Source of the DNA: Angiostrongylus vasorum
Taxonomy: Eukaryota; Nematoda; Chromadorea; Rhabditida; Metastrongylidae
Assembly (NCBI GenBank): GCA_018806985.1
Contig: JADANN010000110.1
Coordinates: forward strand, 62,001-126,000
Length of the DNA: 64,000 nt
Reading direction: 5' to 3'
Shown here: positions 23,601-33,649 of the stretch, piece by piece
How the letters are laid out: the number at the start of each line of letters is the position of its first letter
How positions within the stretch are numbered: position 1 is the first letter of the stretch
Notes under the pieces: model-generated
Seen by the model: only the letters and a program-made list of their open reading frames with translations
Databases searched by the model: none
What the model was told of the DNA's origin: nothing
Made by a program: the position numbers and the translations under genes

Positions 23601-26455
23601 GAGGACACTGCGTAATGTCAAAGGTTCTCAGCTCTCCATCCATCATTGGCTCGACTAAAACCGCCCCAGAAATTGACGACGAAACCATATCTGAGTACCT
23701 AGTGGCATGTTGATCAAGGTTTGCCTCTAATGCTTCGTTCGACGTCAATGCTTCATGATTCTGAAGCATATCAATAATAACGCCAGAAGACGACGACCCA
23801 CTCATGTCCATGAGTCCAGAAGAAAAAACAGGGCGTTTCTTGCTGTTTATTTGACGAAATTTCTGAAGTATGTTGTGAAACACCAACATTCGCAACCTCA
23901 CAACTTCTAGACATTTGGTGACCTTGTATTCCAACATGCTGAGTGCCTTGAACACCACATGCGGATTGTGCACTGTAACTTGAAACCATGTGGCTGTATT
24001 GATCATCGTACTGAGCAGGGTTTTCGTAAATTTGCCGTTGAATTTGTTGCTGTTGCATATGCTGTTGATGATAATGCTGCTGCTGTTGTTGATCCGCTTG
24101 CTGCCGTGTGCACGGTGACCTTTGTGAACAAGTATGAGGAAAATTCGCGCTTTGTGAATAAGGTGATTGTTGTTGAAAAACGGTCGCAGCTGGATACGAT
24201 TGCTGCATGTAGCTGAATGGTTGGGAGAACGCCGACACTTTCTGAATCTCGGCCGTCTGCAGATATTGTGACTGCTGTGAATGCACATCTTGTGTGGGAT
24301 ATTGTGCGGATTGGTTTCCAACAAATGCAACATGTGGCTGATTCCCATCAATCATACGCTGATCGAATTGCGACTGCTGTCCATAAGGTGACTGCTGCAC
24401 AAACTGCGGTTGCTGACGATACACATTTGCGGAAGCTACTGTCGGCCACTGATATGGAACTCCTTGTGACTGATACATTTCAGCAGCAGAGGAACCCATT
24501 TGTGTCGATAAATCCTGGTGTTGGCCATAACTAACGTTGATCAGACCACCTTGCGCAAATGGGACCGACGTTACCATTTCACGCGATTGCGAATAAACGT
24601 GAGATGACTGTTCATAATGATGAGCAGTCGCTACGTTTCCAGGTTGCCCGTGGTGTAGTGTTACAAGCTGACGATTCTGCATAGAAGGATACGGAATTTT
24701 CACTTGACACTGTTGTGTTTGTGGTGCAGTGAATTGGGAAAGTGGAGGTAGCGAAGACACTAAGGGACCACCTTCGCCTTGAGCATTACTTGATCTCACT
24801 TGCTGGGGCATCCACGCGGACATTGGAATTGCGTTTGAGTCCATTATCTCGCCATGATCCGGAGCCGACGTTGCCAACTGTTGCTGCATCGTTGTTACTG
24901 AAGTTAATACATTCTTGTTCTGTGCATGGGTTGCTTGGGCTTGTACACCCCTAACAGATTTATTTGCTTGATGCTCATGCCATCCCGGAATAGGGGTGGC
25001 AGTCATTTGACGACTTTGGAGAGTCATCGACTGCTGCGGTTGGGCTTGATTTGCTGATGGAGCCATCGGCGCTTTGCGACGTGTTCGTGGTTTCTTCGTA
25101 GGAGTAGCGAATGGTGTCACCTGGTTTTGTAATGATGTGCCAGCATTTCCATGCATGGGTGTTGCTGTCATGACACGTTGGCTACCTTCACACACGTTAC
25201 TGTGCACTCCAGAAGTAGGGACTGGATGGTACTGATGGGCTTGCATTGTAGGCGCGATAGAATACGACTGTCGGGTTTCCATTTGGGGAATCGGTGTTGA
25301 AAACTGCCTGGTCTGCATATAGTGGACCGGTGTTTGCATTGTCTGACTCTCCACACGAGTATCCCTTGTTAACTCAGATCGCAATATAGGACACTGCCGA
25401 ATTTCTAGAGGTGGAAGTGGGGTGGCCATCTGTGATCGTGGTCCTGATAAGATGGGTTCCCGTTGAGACCAGCTTGGTAAAGGTGTCGCTGCTAGTCTTC
25501 GCTCTACAAATGGTGTTGCTGGAATTGTTCCTTCCGGGAGATTTAACTCATCTCCCTGCGTATATGGATGTATGGAAGTCGTTCTTTGCATACCTGGTGT
25601 ACAATTGTCCTCGTTATTGCTCAAATGAGCACCAACGTTCGATGAAGTAGTAGCTGGAACTCGTGCAAGTGTCGAGTTATTGAAAGCAGGAGAATAGTTC
25701 ACTTCACCAGTCATTCCCATTTGTGAGGTAGCAGATGGTTGGACGAATTGGAAATCTTGTTCGTGATATGGACCAACAACAGACTGATTTGCCGTAGTTG
25801 GTGCAAAATATTCGCTTGTAACGTCTCCTTGAATAAGATCATGAATCCCAACTCTCGCAAGATTAAAAGGAAACCCAGCCGGTGCTTCTGCTCTTCTATT
25901 CACGACATCAGTTATGTACTTTCTACAAGCACCTTCATACAAAGAGTGAAATTTTAGCAAACGCACAAACAAATGACTGGGTAAGTCAGATGGTACAGAT
26001 GGGAAAAGTGAGAAACTGAGTGTCTGATTAACTCCTCCTTGACGTTTAATCCGTAAGTTTTTCAAACGCTGAAACTCCCTTTTGTACTCCTCCAGATCGC
26101 ATCCAGCTGAATAACAATCAATTAATAAACGAGCGAAATCAGGATGTGTATCTGCAATATCTTCCACAGTATTTGCAGAAAGCACAGCTTCAACAATCAC
26201 AGGATAATTTCCATCATGCGTTGACGATGAACTGCTCGTTGTCGATTCTTGAGATGCTTCAGCAGGATCTCCAGTATTATGTGTGAATACAGATTCACGA
26301 AGTTTGAAAGACTTCAGTGCCCGATGACGACGAGAACAAGGTTTGTGAAAAACCAGTTCTAGAAGCGATGATTCTTGAGGCCCATCAACGACTACTTCTT
26401 CCACGTACAGATCGTTCTGTATTTTGCCTTCCAGAGAACACGGTATATGCTTCAT
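5649..26455 (-). CDS. Giant 15-exon gene, about 4750 residues, unknown family, with a 32-residue repeat array
   Basis: Exons in order: 26455-16108, 16021-15635, 15511-15410, 15353-15294, 15178-15107, 13967-13875, 13795-13652, 13568-13386, 13297-13173, 13036-12505, 12413-12326, 12232-12157, 12024-11934, 11836-10805, 6572-5649 (TGA stop). All junctions are GT-AG and all phases agree. Exon 1 is split by four one-base frame breaks in A/T runs; leaving one base out at each makes the total exactly 4751 codons. In order the product shows a short N-terminal region ([15 protein letters not shown]), a Gln-rich region with repeated TPxP motifs and a basic [10 protein letters not shown] patch, a Ser-rich region with an Asp/Gly tract, a Lys/Arg/Glu-rich region, 32-residue repeats, basic and acidic tracts, and a Gln/Glu-rich likely coiled coil near the C-terminus. 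There is no signal peptide; composition suggests a nuclear protein. I recognise no domain. The start at 26455 is chosen because upstream in-frame sequence reads as hydrophobic non-coding DNA. Confidence 0.72.
7015..10105 (+). mobile_element. RTE-type non-LTR retrotransposon, broken copy 1
   Basis: It encodes, across several frames, an AP-endonuclease ([37 protein letters not shown]) followed by a reverse transcriptase ([36 protein letters not shown]) and a C-terminal GRPPTRWAD motif typical of RTE-like elements. It is nearly identical to the copy at 42958-46102. It has several homopolymer indels, lacks about 60 bases of the endonuclease present in copy 2 (near 7490), and differs by a short rearrangement near 9700. 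It sits in the last intron of the giant gene, in the opposite orientation to it. It is not functional as assembled. Confidence 0.92.
10106..10804. other. Intron sequence without recognisable features
   Basis: The rest of the giant gene's last intron between the RTE copy and exon 14. It is AT-rich, and I see no coding frame, repeat or RNA gene. The same holds for 6573-7014 on the other side of the RTE. Confidence 0.6.
14452..14690 (+). mobile_element. Degenerate SINE, family A (copy A6)
   Basis: It starts with GCAGATGTGGCGAGGC and contains AAATTGGTAACAGACTAGTCTGGGG, matching the body of family A. The 3' part is diverged. It lies in the 1.1 kb intron 13968-15106 of the giant gene. Confidence 0.5.
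17596..19065 (-). repeat. Protein-level tandem array of about 15 units of 32 residues (96 nt)
   Basis: Within exon 1 of the giant gene, consecutive units align without gaps at exactly 32 residues for nine units in a row (18858-17995). Two more exact units flank this block at 19065-18970 and 17691-17596; units of 33-37 residues fill the rest. Shared positions are hydrophobic 3 and 5 (often V), basic 7 to 9, hydrophobic 20 and 22, Pro 23, Arg 24, Leu 30 and hydrophobic 32. Example pieces are [11 protein letters not shown] and [12 protein letters not shown]. The units are strongly diverged in DNA, so the array is old. The alternating hydrophobic pattern suggests beta strands; that is inference. 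I do not know a named family with this unit. Confidence 0.85.
22025..22140 (-). repeat. Asp/Gly-rich tract encoded by a CAT/CAC microsatellite
   Basis: The plus strand is a degenerate CATCAC/CATCAT run; read on the minus strand it encodes runs such as [16 protein letters not shown]. It lies inside exon 1 of the giant gene. It is probably a disordered acidic segment that is variable in length. Confidence 0.8.
24000..25600 (-). other. Gln-rich, prion-like region with repeated TPxP motifs
   Basis: Part of exon 1 of the giant gene. The 3' half encodes dense Gln with Ser, Tyr and Pro (for example [19 protein letters not shown]). The 5' half carries repeated T-P-x-P motifs (ATPLPS, MATPLPP, STPIPQ, TATPMH, TATPIPG) and a basic stretch [10 protein letters not shown] that could act as a nuclear signal. 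Low-complexity Q/Y/S regions of this kind are typical of transcription and RNA-binding cofactors. Function is inferred from composition only. Confidence 0.7.
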
Positions 26456-26552
26456 CTTCAAATGAATATTTCTCAAGCCACAGCAACGTAATTTCCTTTT
26501 TAGAAACAGCAACGACGAGAAGGCAAAAAGGAAATACAGTTCAATCATCGTA

Positions 26553-29500
26553 CTAATAAACAGTAACGACGCCAGCGAGTCCATAAGAATTCGAGTCCAG
26601 CACAGAACGTTCACCAGGAATACGGCTTCTGCAACAGCGTACGTCAATTTTTGGTCCGAACAAGGAAAAAGTCAAAGCAGAATTTCTCCTATATTTTTTC
26701 CGTGAAAATGACGCAAGCTGTGCTTCGGCTTGTGTGTTCGCTCGTGAGTTACTGACTGACTCAAAATTGGATGAAAACACTAGAGCCTTCCAAACTGGAT
26801 GAGGTTTGTGCAAAATGTATCAGGCAACAAGGACCGGGGGAAAAAAAAGTGTAGGAATGTGCTGCCAGTATCACTGACCTTTCAAGGAACATGTACCGCT
26901 GCGCTGCAGCTCTTGGAGTTTAGCAATTCTTTCCACCAGCTCACTGGATCGCTCAATGTGGCCCCGTAGATCTTCCAGTTCTTTCTTAGTCAAGCATTGC
27001 TGGGCACGAACCGTCAGTTTTTCTAGAGCTGTACGTTGAGAAAAGATCTGACTGGCCTTGCGCTTTTCCATCGTCATATTCATCATGAATTTGAAGAATT
27101 CTGGAATTTTGTCATGCTCTACTATGGCACGACGATAGGCCTTCCGAATTTTGAGAATACGATTGTATCTGAAAAATTATTCACTGGATAAATGCAGCAC
27201 AGAACGTTGGCGAAAAAATGAAAAGTTATGAAACATGCTTTTCAATGCGAGCAAACTTTATATCGTTTTCAAATTCCTCCACTCTGTCGGATGACTCTTC
27301 AATCATCATACGACTGATTAAATTCTCGGCTTCGTTGCACCATTCCTAAATTCCAAATGAATAACGCTATACAGATGTGTTCTTACTTTCAAAACGCTCA
27401 CAGAGAACCGATTAATGTATAAAACTGAATTTCTATTAGCCCTATTATCCAGCAATGTAGGTTAATGTTTGGAAGAGTAAGCGTTTAAGAGAATTTCGCA
27501 AACGTGTAATAATACAGGCAACTCTGCAAGATTCAAGATGAGCGCGATATTACAGATATGACAGCAAATCGGAGAAAAAAAAAGAAAACCATACAAGATT
27601 CGAAAAATTTTCCCTAACAAATTCCAAACTATACGTAATTTTCAGTGGCCCAGTTTTCCACGTCTGTCAGAAGCACTAAAATTGATATACACGATCCCTA
27701 GCCCCCGAAAATGGCCATGCCTCCGTTTTCCAGTGAATTTCCAATCATTGCCATGTTTCCCATATTTCGCACCATGTATTTTTCTTGTACAGCAATTGGA
27801 CGTGTTCGCCGGCTTCCAAAAATATGCGATGTACATCTTAGGATTCTTAAATAGTTTCTATATTCCACATTCCACGTAAGAATTATGGCTCACAATAGCG
27901 ATTGAGAAAGAAAGAACAAATTTTGCTCAGAAAATAAACCTCATAGGGTTTCATTTTTTTGAGATGAAAACGAATTGAGTTCCGTTTTCGACCAAATGCA
28001 CAATGAAGATTAATAAGAAGCTGAAAATGCTGAGAATAATGAGGAATTTCTTTCGCCTCCTGTGAAAGAATCTGAAGAGAGCGCATTGGAGGAGTGAAGA
28101 TGACTATGAAGATATCAGTAATGAATGATCAAGCCCAGCAGTGTCTGGGCTTTTCGACTTCTACGACACTTAGTCTAGGGTTCGTCGCTAGTTTCTCCTC
28201 CATGCATACAACCTACATATTCTTATGAGATACTTGAAAATTACACTTAGGATTTGCTAGTGAAACTGAAGAATAGTTGGAGATTTGAAAATATCACGGA
28301 TCCAGATATTGTTACAAAATATACCAAGCAAATAATCAATGGATGAAGTCAATATAAAGAAATGTTCCTTCTTTGAGTAACTGAATCATAGTTATAAGAC
28401 GTATTAAATGCTTGTGCAAAAAGTGTAGTATGCAAACTACAAATTTTAGAAAACTAAAGATTGCAGGTAATATATGCTGCCTGTTATGCAAAACACTTCC
28501 AAAAGCACACTATTCGAAAACATACACAAACCGCACTCGGGTGTATGCCGGAGGAATTCCAATGTATTTATTCTATCCAAAAGGACCTAGTAACCTTCTC
28601 ATCGGTAGCAATATGTATGGATAATCTACCGCGGTGAGACCAAACAACACGGATTGAGTCGTCCTAATAACAAGTTCTTGCAAATTACACAGATTACGAC
28701 ATAGTTCTTCTTGGACTAAACTCGACAAAACTGTGTGGGCTGTTATCTATCTGGCACACAAAGTTATATCAGAAAAGCGCAAGCAATAAAAGAATTATCT
28801 TTTTAAAAAGTGTGTTGAATAGGACGTATACGGTTCCGTGTGCATCCACGTAAGCACTATCACAAACGTAGTCGATAAAAATACACTATTCGTCGTTTTT
28901 GCTGGTATTTTTCATATAAGGATAAACTAGAATACGGAAATATTCCATTGTAAGAGACATAAATCATCATACCCATTCAAAATCACTTCTGCATGGGTTA
29001 TATGCTAGCATATCCATATCGCTCTGCCGCACTTTGGGCCTAGCTGAGTAATCATTGGAATACAAAGCCAGTTCTGGTTTGGAAGCACGCAACTCTTGAA
29101 CCTTTTCAGCCGGACAAAGTTCGGCCAACTGCAACAATAAAATCTTTGACATCAGCAATCTGAGAGATACTGGTACGTAAAAAGAAGAGAAAAAAATAGA
29201 AATGAGAGCGATCAGTAAAAAAAGGAGATAAAGAGAAGGATGACAACCTACACCCTACTTTGTGATGTGTTAAAAAATACATCTCACTATCTTAACTTAA
29301 TATATCTTATCTTAAAAATACAATAGAAATATGTGTAAAATATGTCCACACCTTCTCATTCATAACGCGACAACACACCTCACTCAGTCGTCTTTCAGCG
29401 ACCTTAGTCATTCGAGACATACGCTTTTGAATCTCTTTCAGACGACGAGCTTTCTTCGACGCCAGCCTTGCCCTTTTTCTTCTTCTTACTGAACCAGTCG

Positions 29501-31625
29501 TATTAGAGGATGGTTGAACAAGCTCCGATTTCGGTTCCTCAGAGTCCGAAGCCGTATATTCGTCCTGACAAGATACATTCTTGAAATAATTTGGAAGCTA
29601 TTATTGGGAAGACTGAACATTTCGTCATACCGTTGTGTCTTCTCTCTCCAAACCATGCATGGTATCCTGAACCTCTTCTATTGACGCCTGATCTGTCTCC
29701 ACAGCCTCTCCATCTTCTCCACTCCCACAGTCATCGTCAGTTGAAGAACTGTAAGCTTGCACTCTCCGATAGCGCGATGTTTTACCATTCTTTTCCAGAG
29801 CTGCCTTTCGAAGACCGCATCTGACTCCTTTCTAAAAAATGCATTCAAAATTCGAAACATTTGGTGATATTAAAACGGAGAGCCATCAACGACCTTGTTC
29901 ACCCTCATAAAGGCCACGGAAGGCCCCAAGAACTTCCGCACCGACTTGTTAGTCGTAGATCTTGTTCCACATTTAACCTTGAAAAACATACTATCCATAA
30001 GAAACGCTAAGATATCGTCTAGGGTCCTAGATAAATAGATGCTAACCTTTTTCACACGCTCAACAGCAGGTGATTAGGTAATAGCAAGTTTCAACATCCC
30101 GTTAAATATATCAGATAAAAATTACCACTTTAACTGTTCGTGAAAGTGACATCATGTTTGAGACGTCATCGTCGCTGTCATTCTCTGGCTCCAGTCCGGT
30201 CGAGTATGCATCCTCCGGGAGCTAAACATATACAGCGATAAATTTCAAAAACTTACGAATTACGAAAACTTACGAAAATAATTACGAAAAAAAATTCATG
30301 TAAATGATGCGAGACTGTGACTGGTGGTAAGAGCACAGCGATTTCATTAAAAGGACAACAATTTCCAGAAAAATTACCCAGATATCACTTGTCATTAACT
30401 TTTCTTCCTATCTTCCTAACCCACTTAACTTTTTAAACAAAGGCTAGAAAAAACAACCTCGCTTATGAAAATACAGACTAAGAAGAAAATTTCAACTTCC
30501 CTACCGGAAGCTTAATTCACTTAAGTATGGGAAACAACGAACTAAGTATTCGAATTTACTATTATATGGAAATCGTCACCTTATTTCTATCCATTTCACG
30601 ATCGGACGGGTCACATGAATCGTCGGTCAGCGCCATATCGTTGATTTCCGATGGCTCACATTCCTTGCCACATTGGGGCTGCTATATAACTACTTGATAG
30701 TTCGAATAGAAACACTTCAATTTAACACGATATGTCAACTTACCTGGAAAGTATCTACATCCAAACGATTCACATAGTCCCGCACGATTTTTTCTACCAC
30801 GGTTGTAAGATTATCATCTTTAGGATCCAGCCTCTCGTTACTTTCTTTAAGAGCATCCACAATCACTAAAACAAACAAAATAAAAAAAGAACAACCGCCT
30901 CAACACAGAAACTCAGTGGACAGTTCAATACTTACACAACATGTAAGTAGTACGATCAACCTCGCACTGGTATCTTAGGGAACCATCAGCAATCATAGTC
31001 CTCTTAGCTTCTTCCCAATTCAAAAGTTTAAGAGCAAGCTGACCGATTGGACCACGAATGAAAAATCGGTCATAATACTCTTTTACTTGACTTACGGGAC
31101 GATTCGTCTCCATCATACGAGTGACTTCTCCCCTTCAAAATGAACGATCTACTATAGGATAAAGTAAAAAGTGATGCTAAATAGTAAAAACAACGTACCA
31201 ATTTCCAAGTTTGAACCTGTACGCTGCTTCAAGAAGTCTACGCTCTTCAAAAGCTCCCCAGCTACCTTTCGCATCAAAGATTCGACCACCAAGAGGATCA
31301 CGAATTTCATAATTATGGCCACGAAAATGACGGCCTGCTTCACAACCACACGAAAAACACTAAAAAACAGTATACCTATACAAGTCAACACTCATTAAGA
31401 GTCCCCTGTTAATGTTAAGAAGTCAGTATAACCCAGAACTCTTAAGCCACAGACATTACTTCGCCTAAGCAATAAAAAAATGAAAGAAGTGACTGATCGA
31501 CCTACATCTATACATATCATAGCAGGACATTCGCAGCACTTCACATGTAGTCGATGTTGTATTAGCTGTCGGCAGTTAATACAAATGATAATGTCCTTTG
31601 ATTCTGAGCCTCCAGAAGAGGTCAT
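26553..31625 (-). CDS. ada-2: Transcriptional adaptor ADA2 (TADA2 family), 13 exons
   Basis: ADA2 activates the GCN5/PCAF histone acetyltransferase in SAGA/ATAC-type complexes in the nucleus. Exons: 31625-31506, 31359-31199, 31132-30936, 30865-30744, 30678-30580, 30221-30126, 29977-29894, 29831-29631, 29564-29352, 29128-28973, 27345-27239, 27168-26879, 26794-26553. Every phase agrees, giving 695 residues. Exons 1-2 encode the ZZ zinc finger (CINC, CCEC, CIDCFSCG, then HFRGHNYEIRDP), then a SANT domain (WGAFEERRLLEAA, FKLGNW) and an ADA2-type follow-on (EYYDRFFIRGPIGQLAL). Exons 10-12 carry the conserved ADA2 block (PCRSDFEWEWCNEAENLI, YNRILKIRKAYRRA, KIAKLQELQRSG-like end). Between them is an acidic and Ser-rich insert of about 310 residues, so the protein is longer than the usual 420-440. 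I see no C-terminal SWIRM domain. The intron between exons 11 and 12 uses a GC donor. The last exon (26794-26553) is the least certain. Confidence 0.92.
27346..28972 (-). other. Long ADA2 intron without recognisable features
   Basis: The 1.6 kb intron between ADA2 exons 10 and 11. It is much longer than the gene's other introns. I see no coding exon, RNA gene or known repeat in it. Confidence 0.6.
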
Positions 31626-31890
31626 TTTTTATTTTATCTGGAAAAAGTTCATTTTAAGAAACGGGTAGAATAATTACTTCCAAAAGCTGTGAATAAACAT
31701 ATACTAATGGATATGAGTCATCTAAACAAGGAACATTTCACAAGGTTCGCTTATCCCTAGAACAGGACTGTCAATCTCCACAACAGGATTCTACAACCTC
31801 CACAACAAATAAGGCACATTGGCCCGATCAATGAAGAGTTTAAAATAGGCCACCACCGCTATCCTAATCTGCGTCAAAGGCAAAACAATC

Positions 31891-32824
31891 TTACGGAATT
31901 ATACAGCCCAAATTCTTTCGTGTGATCAGGTAAACATATACTGACTGCCCATTACTGCTTAATACGATGAACTGTACAAGTTTTTCGAATAGAAAACGTT
32001 GTCCAGCACGAATGATGGTGTGCATTACGAAGCACCCGCTCCGCCATCCCAGGTCAATATAACGCAGCAACCGCGTCGCCAACCACGGCATTATTTGTTT
32101 AGCAGCGGAGCTGTCTACTGCTATCAAAGACTTTACAACAAAAACAATTAACTAAAGAACAGTAAGGCAAAATAAGCGGTATTTTCAGGCTTGCTTAATA
32201 GGCATTTTACCCCACCCCTGAAAAAAATTGACAGAAACCAGAACTACTTTTAGCTAAAAAATATGCAGACAGTATGTATATTCAAACTAAGCAAGACAAA
32301 AGTTTCTAATTCAAAGTGTTCTCGATTCCTGGTGTTATAATGCACCTACCTATGTTATAGAACAATTAGCACATCTTAAAAACACATCTACTTCAACAGA
32401 ATAAATCCCTAAGTACTACTAACCTAACATATGTATACTGCAATGATAACTTCAAGGAAAATAGGGAAAACATTAGAGCCCATGAAGAACTATATGAAGT
32501 ATAAAAACAAAGACTTACCTTGCTTGTATACAATAAGAACAACGTTACACTCTCTTCTAAAACTTTGACAAATACGCCACACTTTCAAATTAGTGACAAA
32601 GAAAAGATTAGGACTACCGAAAAGTTGTAAGTAATGGATGCTTTGCCAGAAAGAAAATCAAATTCTGCTAGGGCAGGTCTAAAGCATGAAGTTTTCACGT
32701 TTCCCATAATCGACTCTTTTGAAGGAACAATGGTTAAACAGTACTTGTATTTTTTTACCAGTGAACAATCAACTATGCAGTTGTTGGTGACGACAGCACG
32801 GAAGCTTAACACTCTACGTAACAT
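31891..32824 (-). CDS. Small two-exon gene, unknown product, possible mitochondrial presequence
   Basis: Exon 1 is 32824-32618 (start MLRRVLSFRAVV, donor TCG|GTAGTC) and exon 2 is 32130-31891 (acceptor TGTAAAG, stop TAA). The junction is phase 0, and together they give 148 residues. The N-terminus is basic and hydroxylated with no acidic residue in the first 18, as in mitochondrial presequences. The second exon encodes PWLATRLLRYIDLGWRSG and FVMHTIIRAGQRFLFEKLV, which could be membrane-associated. I do not recognise the family. It lies 265 bases upstream of the ADA2 start on the same strand. A strong alternative donor (GTAAGA) overlaps the stop codon, so more exons may exist. Confidence 0.4.
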
Positions 32825-33194
32825 TCCAGTACTCGATTAAGTGATTGTTAGTAGGAATTTACAGGTACAACTTTGTTTCTGACTTTACTTCTCTATTGCC
32901 ATAGTAGTATCGCACACAATATAGCAAAATACTGAAAGCTGTATTCCTTAAGCTTCAATAACTCACATGAGAAAGATTTTTCAAAAATATGGACGCTAGG
33001 AAGAGTTCAATAGGAAACATATGTTTTTGGTGCAATCACTAAGATATCAAGTGCCCCCTGACTACACATTGCAAGGACTATACCTGTGACAGCAGTTCAA
33101 TGGGTACCTTCGCATCCAAATGTTGTTTTTCGGGTTTGCATCATCGCTTGCAATGTTATTTCTTTATGTAAGCACAAATTCTTTGTTTTCCACA

Positions 33195-33360
33195 CAAAAC
33201 TAGCTGAGAGACAAGCGAAACGAAGGAGCAGCATGGTGTGATGGTGAAAGAGTTAGCCCCCGGAAACGCTAATAGCGCGTTCGTTCCCCACCGCAGACAC
33301 CTGCGGTCCGGAGTTTTGCAGATATCTTAGCACAATTGTGGTCGTATTTTTTATTTACTT
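33195..33360 (+). mobile_element. SINE, family B (copy B1, partial)
   Basis: It contains AACTAGCTGAGAGACAAGCG, GCATGGTGTGATGGTGAA, GCGCGTTCGTTCCCCACCGC and CGGTCCGGAGTTTTGCAGA. The block TGGTGTGGTGGTGAACGCG seen in better copies resembles a pol III A box, and GCGTTCGTTCCCC a B box, so the family is probably tRNA-derived. This copy lacks the 5' end. Confidence 0.7.
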
Positions 33361-33381
33361 TTTTTAAAAAGCATACAAAGC

Positions 33382-33645
33382 ATTAGAAGCACGTGTAGCG
33401 CAGTGAACACAGATAGCCTGCAATACAGACGTGGAGTCTGGATTGACCTTGCGTTCCGTGCTCACCAAGCAATATATCTCCCAAAGGGTCGGAGAATTCG
33501 AACAAAAAACTTGTATAGAGGTAAAAAACATTGATTTCACACATTGAGGAGCTAACAAAAGTCAACAATGTTTGTGTTACGTTCAACCGCACGGCGCACC
33601 CTTTAAGGCTGATCAACGTCGAGTACTCTATCCTAGAGCCCACTA
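33382..33645 (+). mobile_element. SINE, family A (copy A5)
   Basis: It has the A-box-like GTGTAGCGCAGTGAACACAG, the body AAAGGGTCGGAGAATTCG and the 3' marker GGCTGATCAACGTCGAG. It directly follows SINE B1. Confidence 0.6.
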
Positions 33646-33649
33646 GGGC

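Noticed and set aside
22618..24351. A separate 577-codon gene starting at 24351
   Set aside because: Its first 170 codons overlap better coding sequence in another frame. Only the part after about 23830 looks real, as a frame continuation of the giant exon.
23771..26647. A membrane protein starting at 26647
   Set aside because: The hydrophobic start lies in the gap between ADA2 and the giant gene and reads as non-coding. The first credible Met is at 26455.
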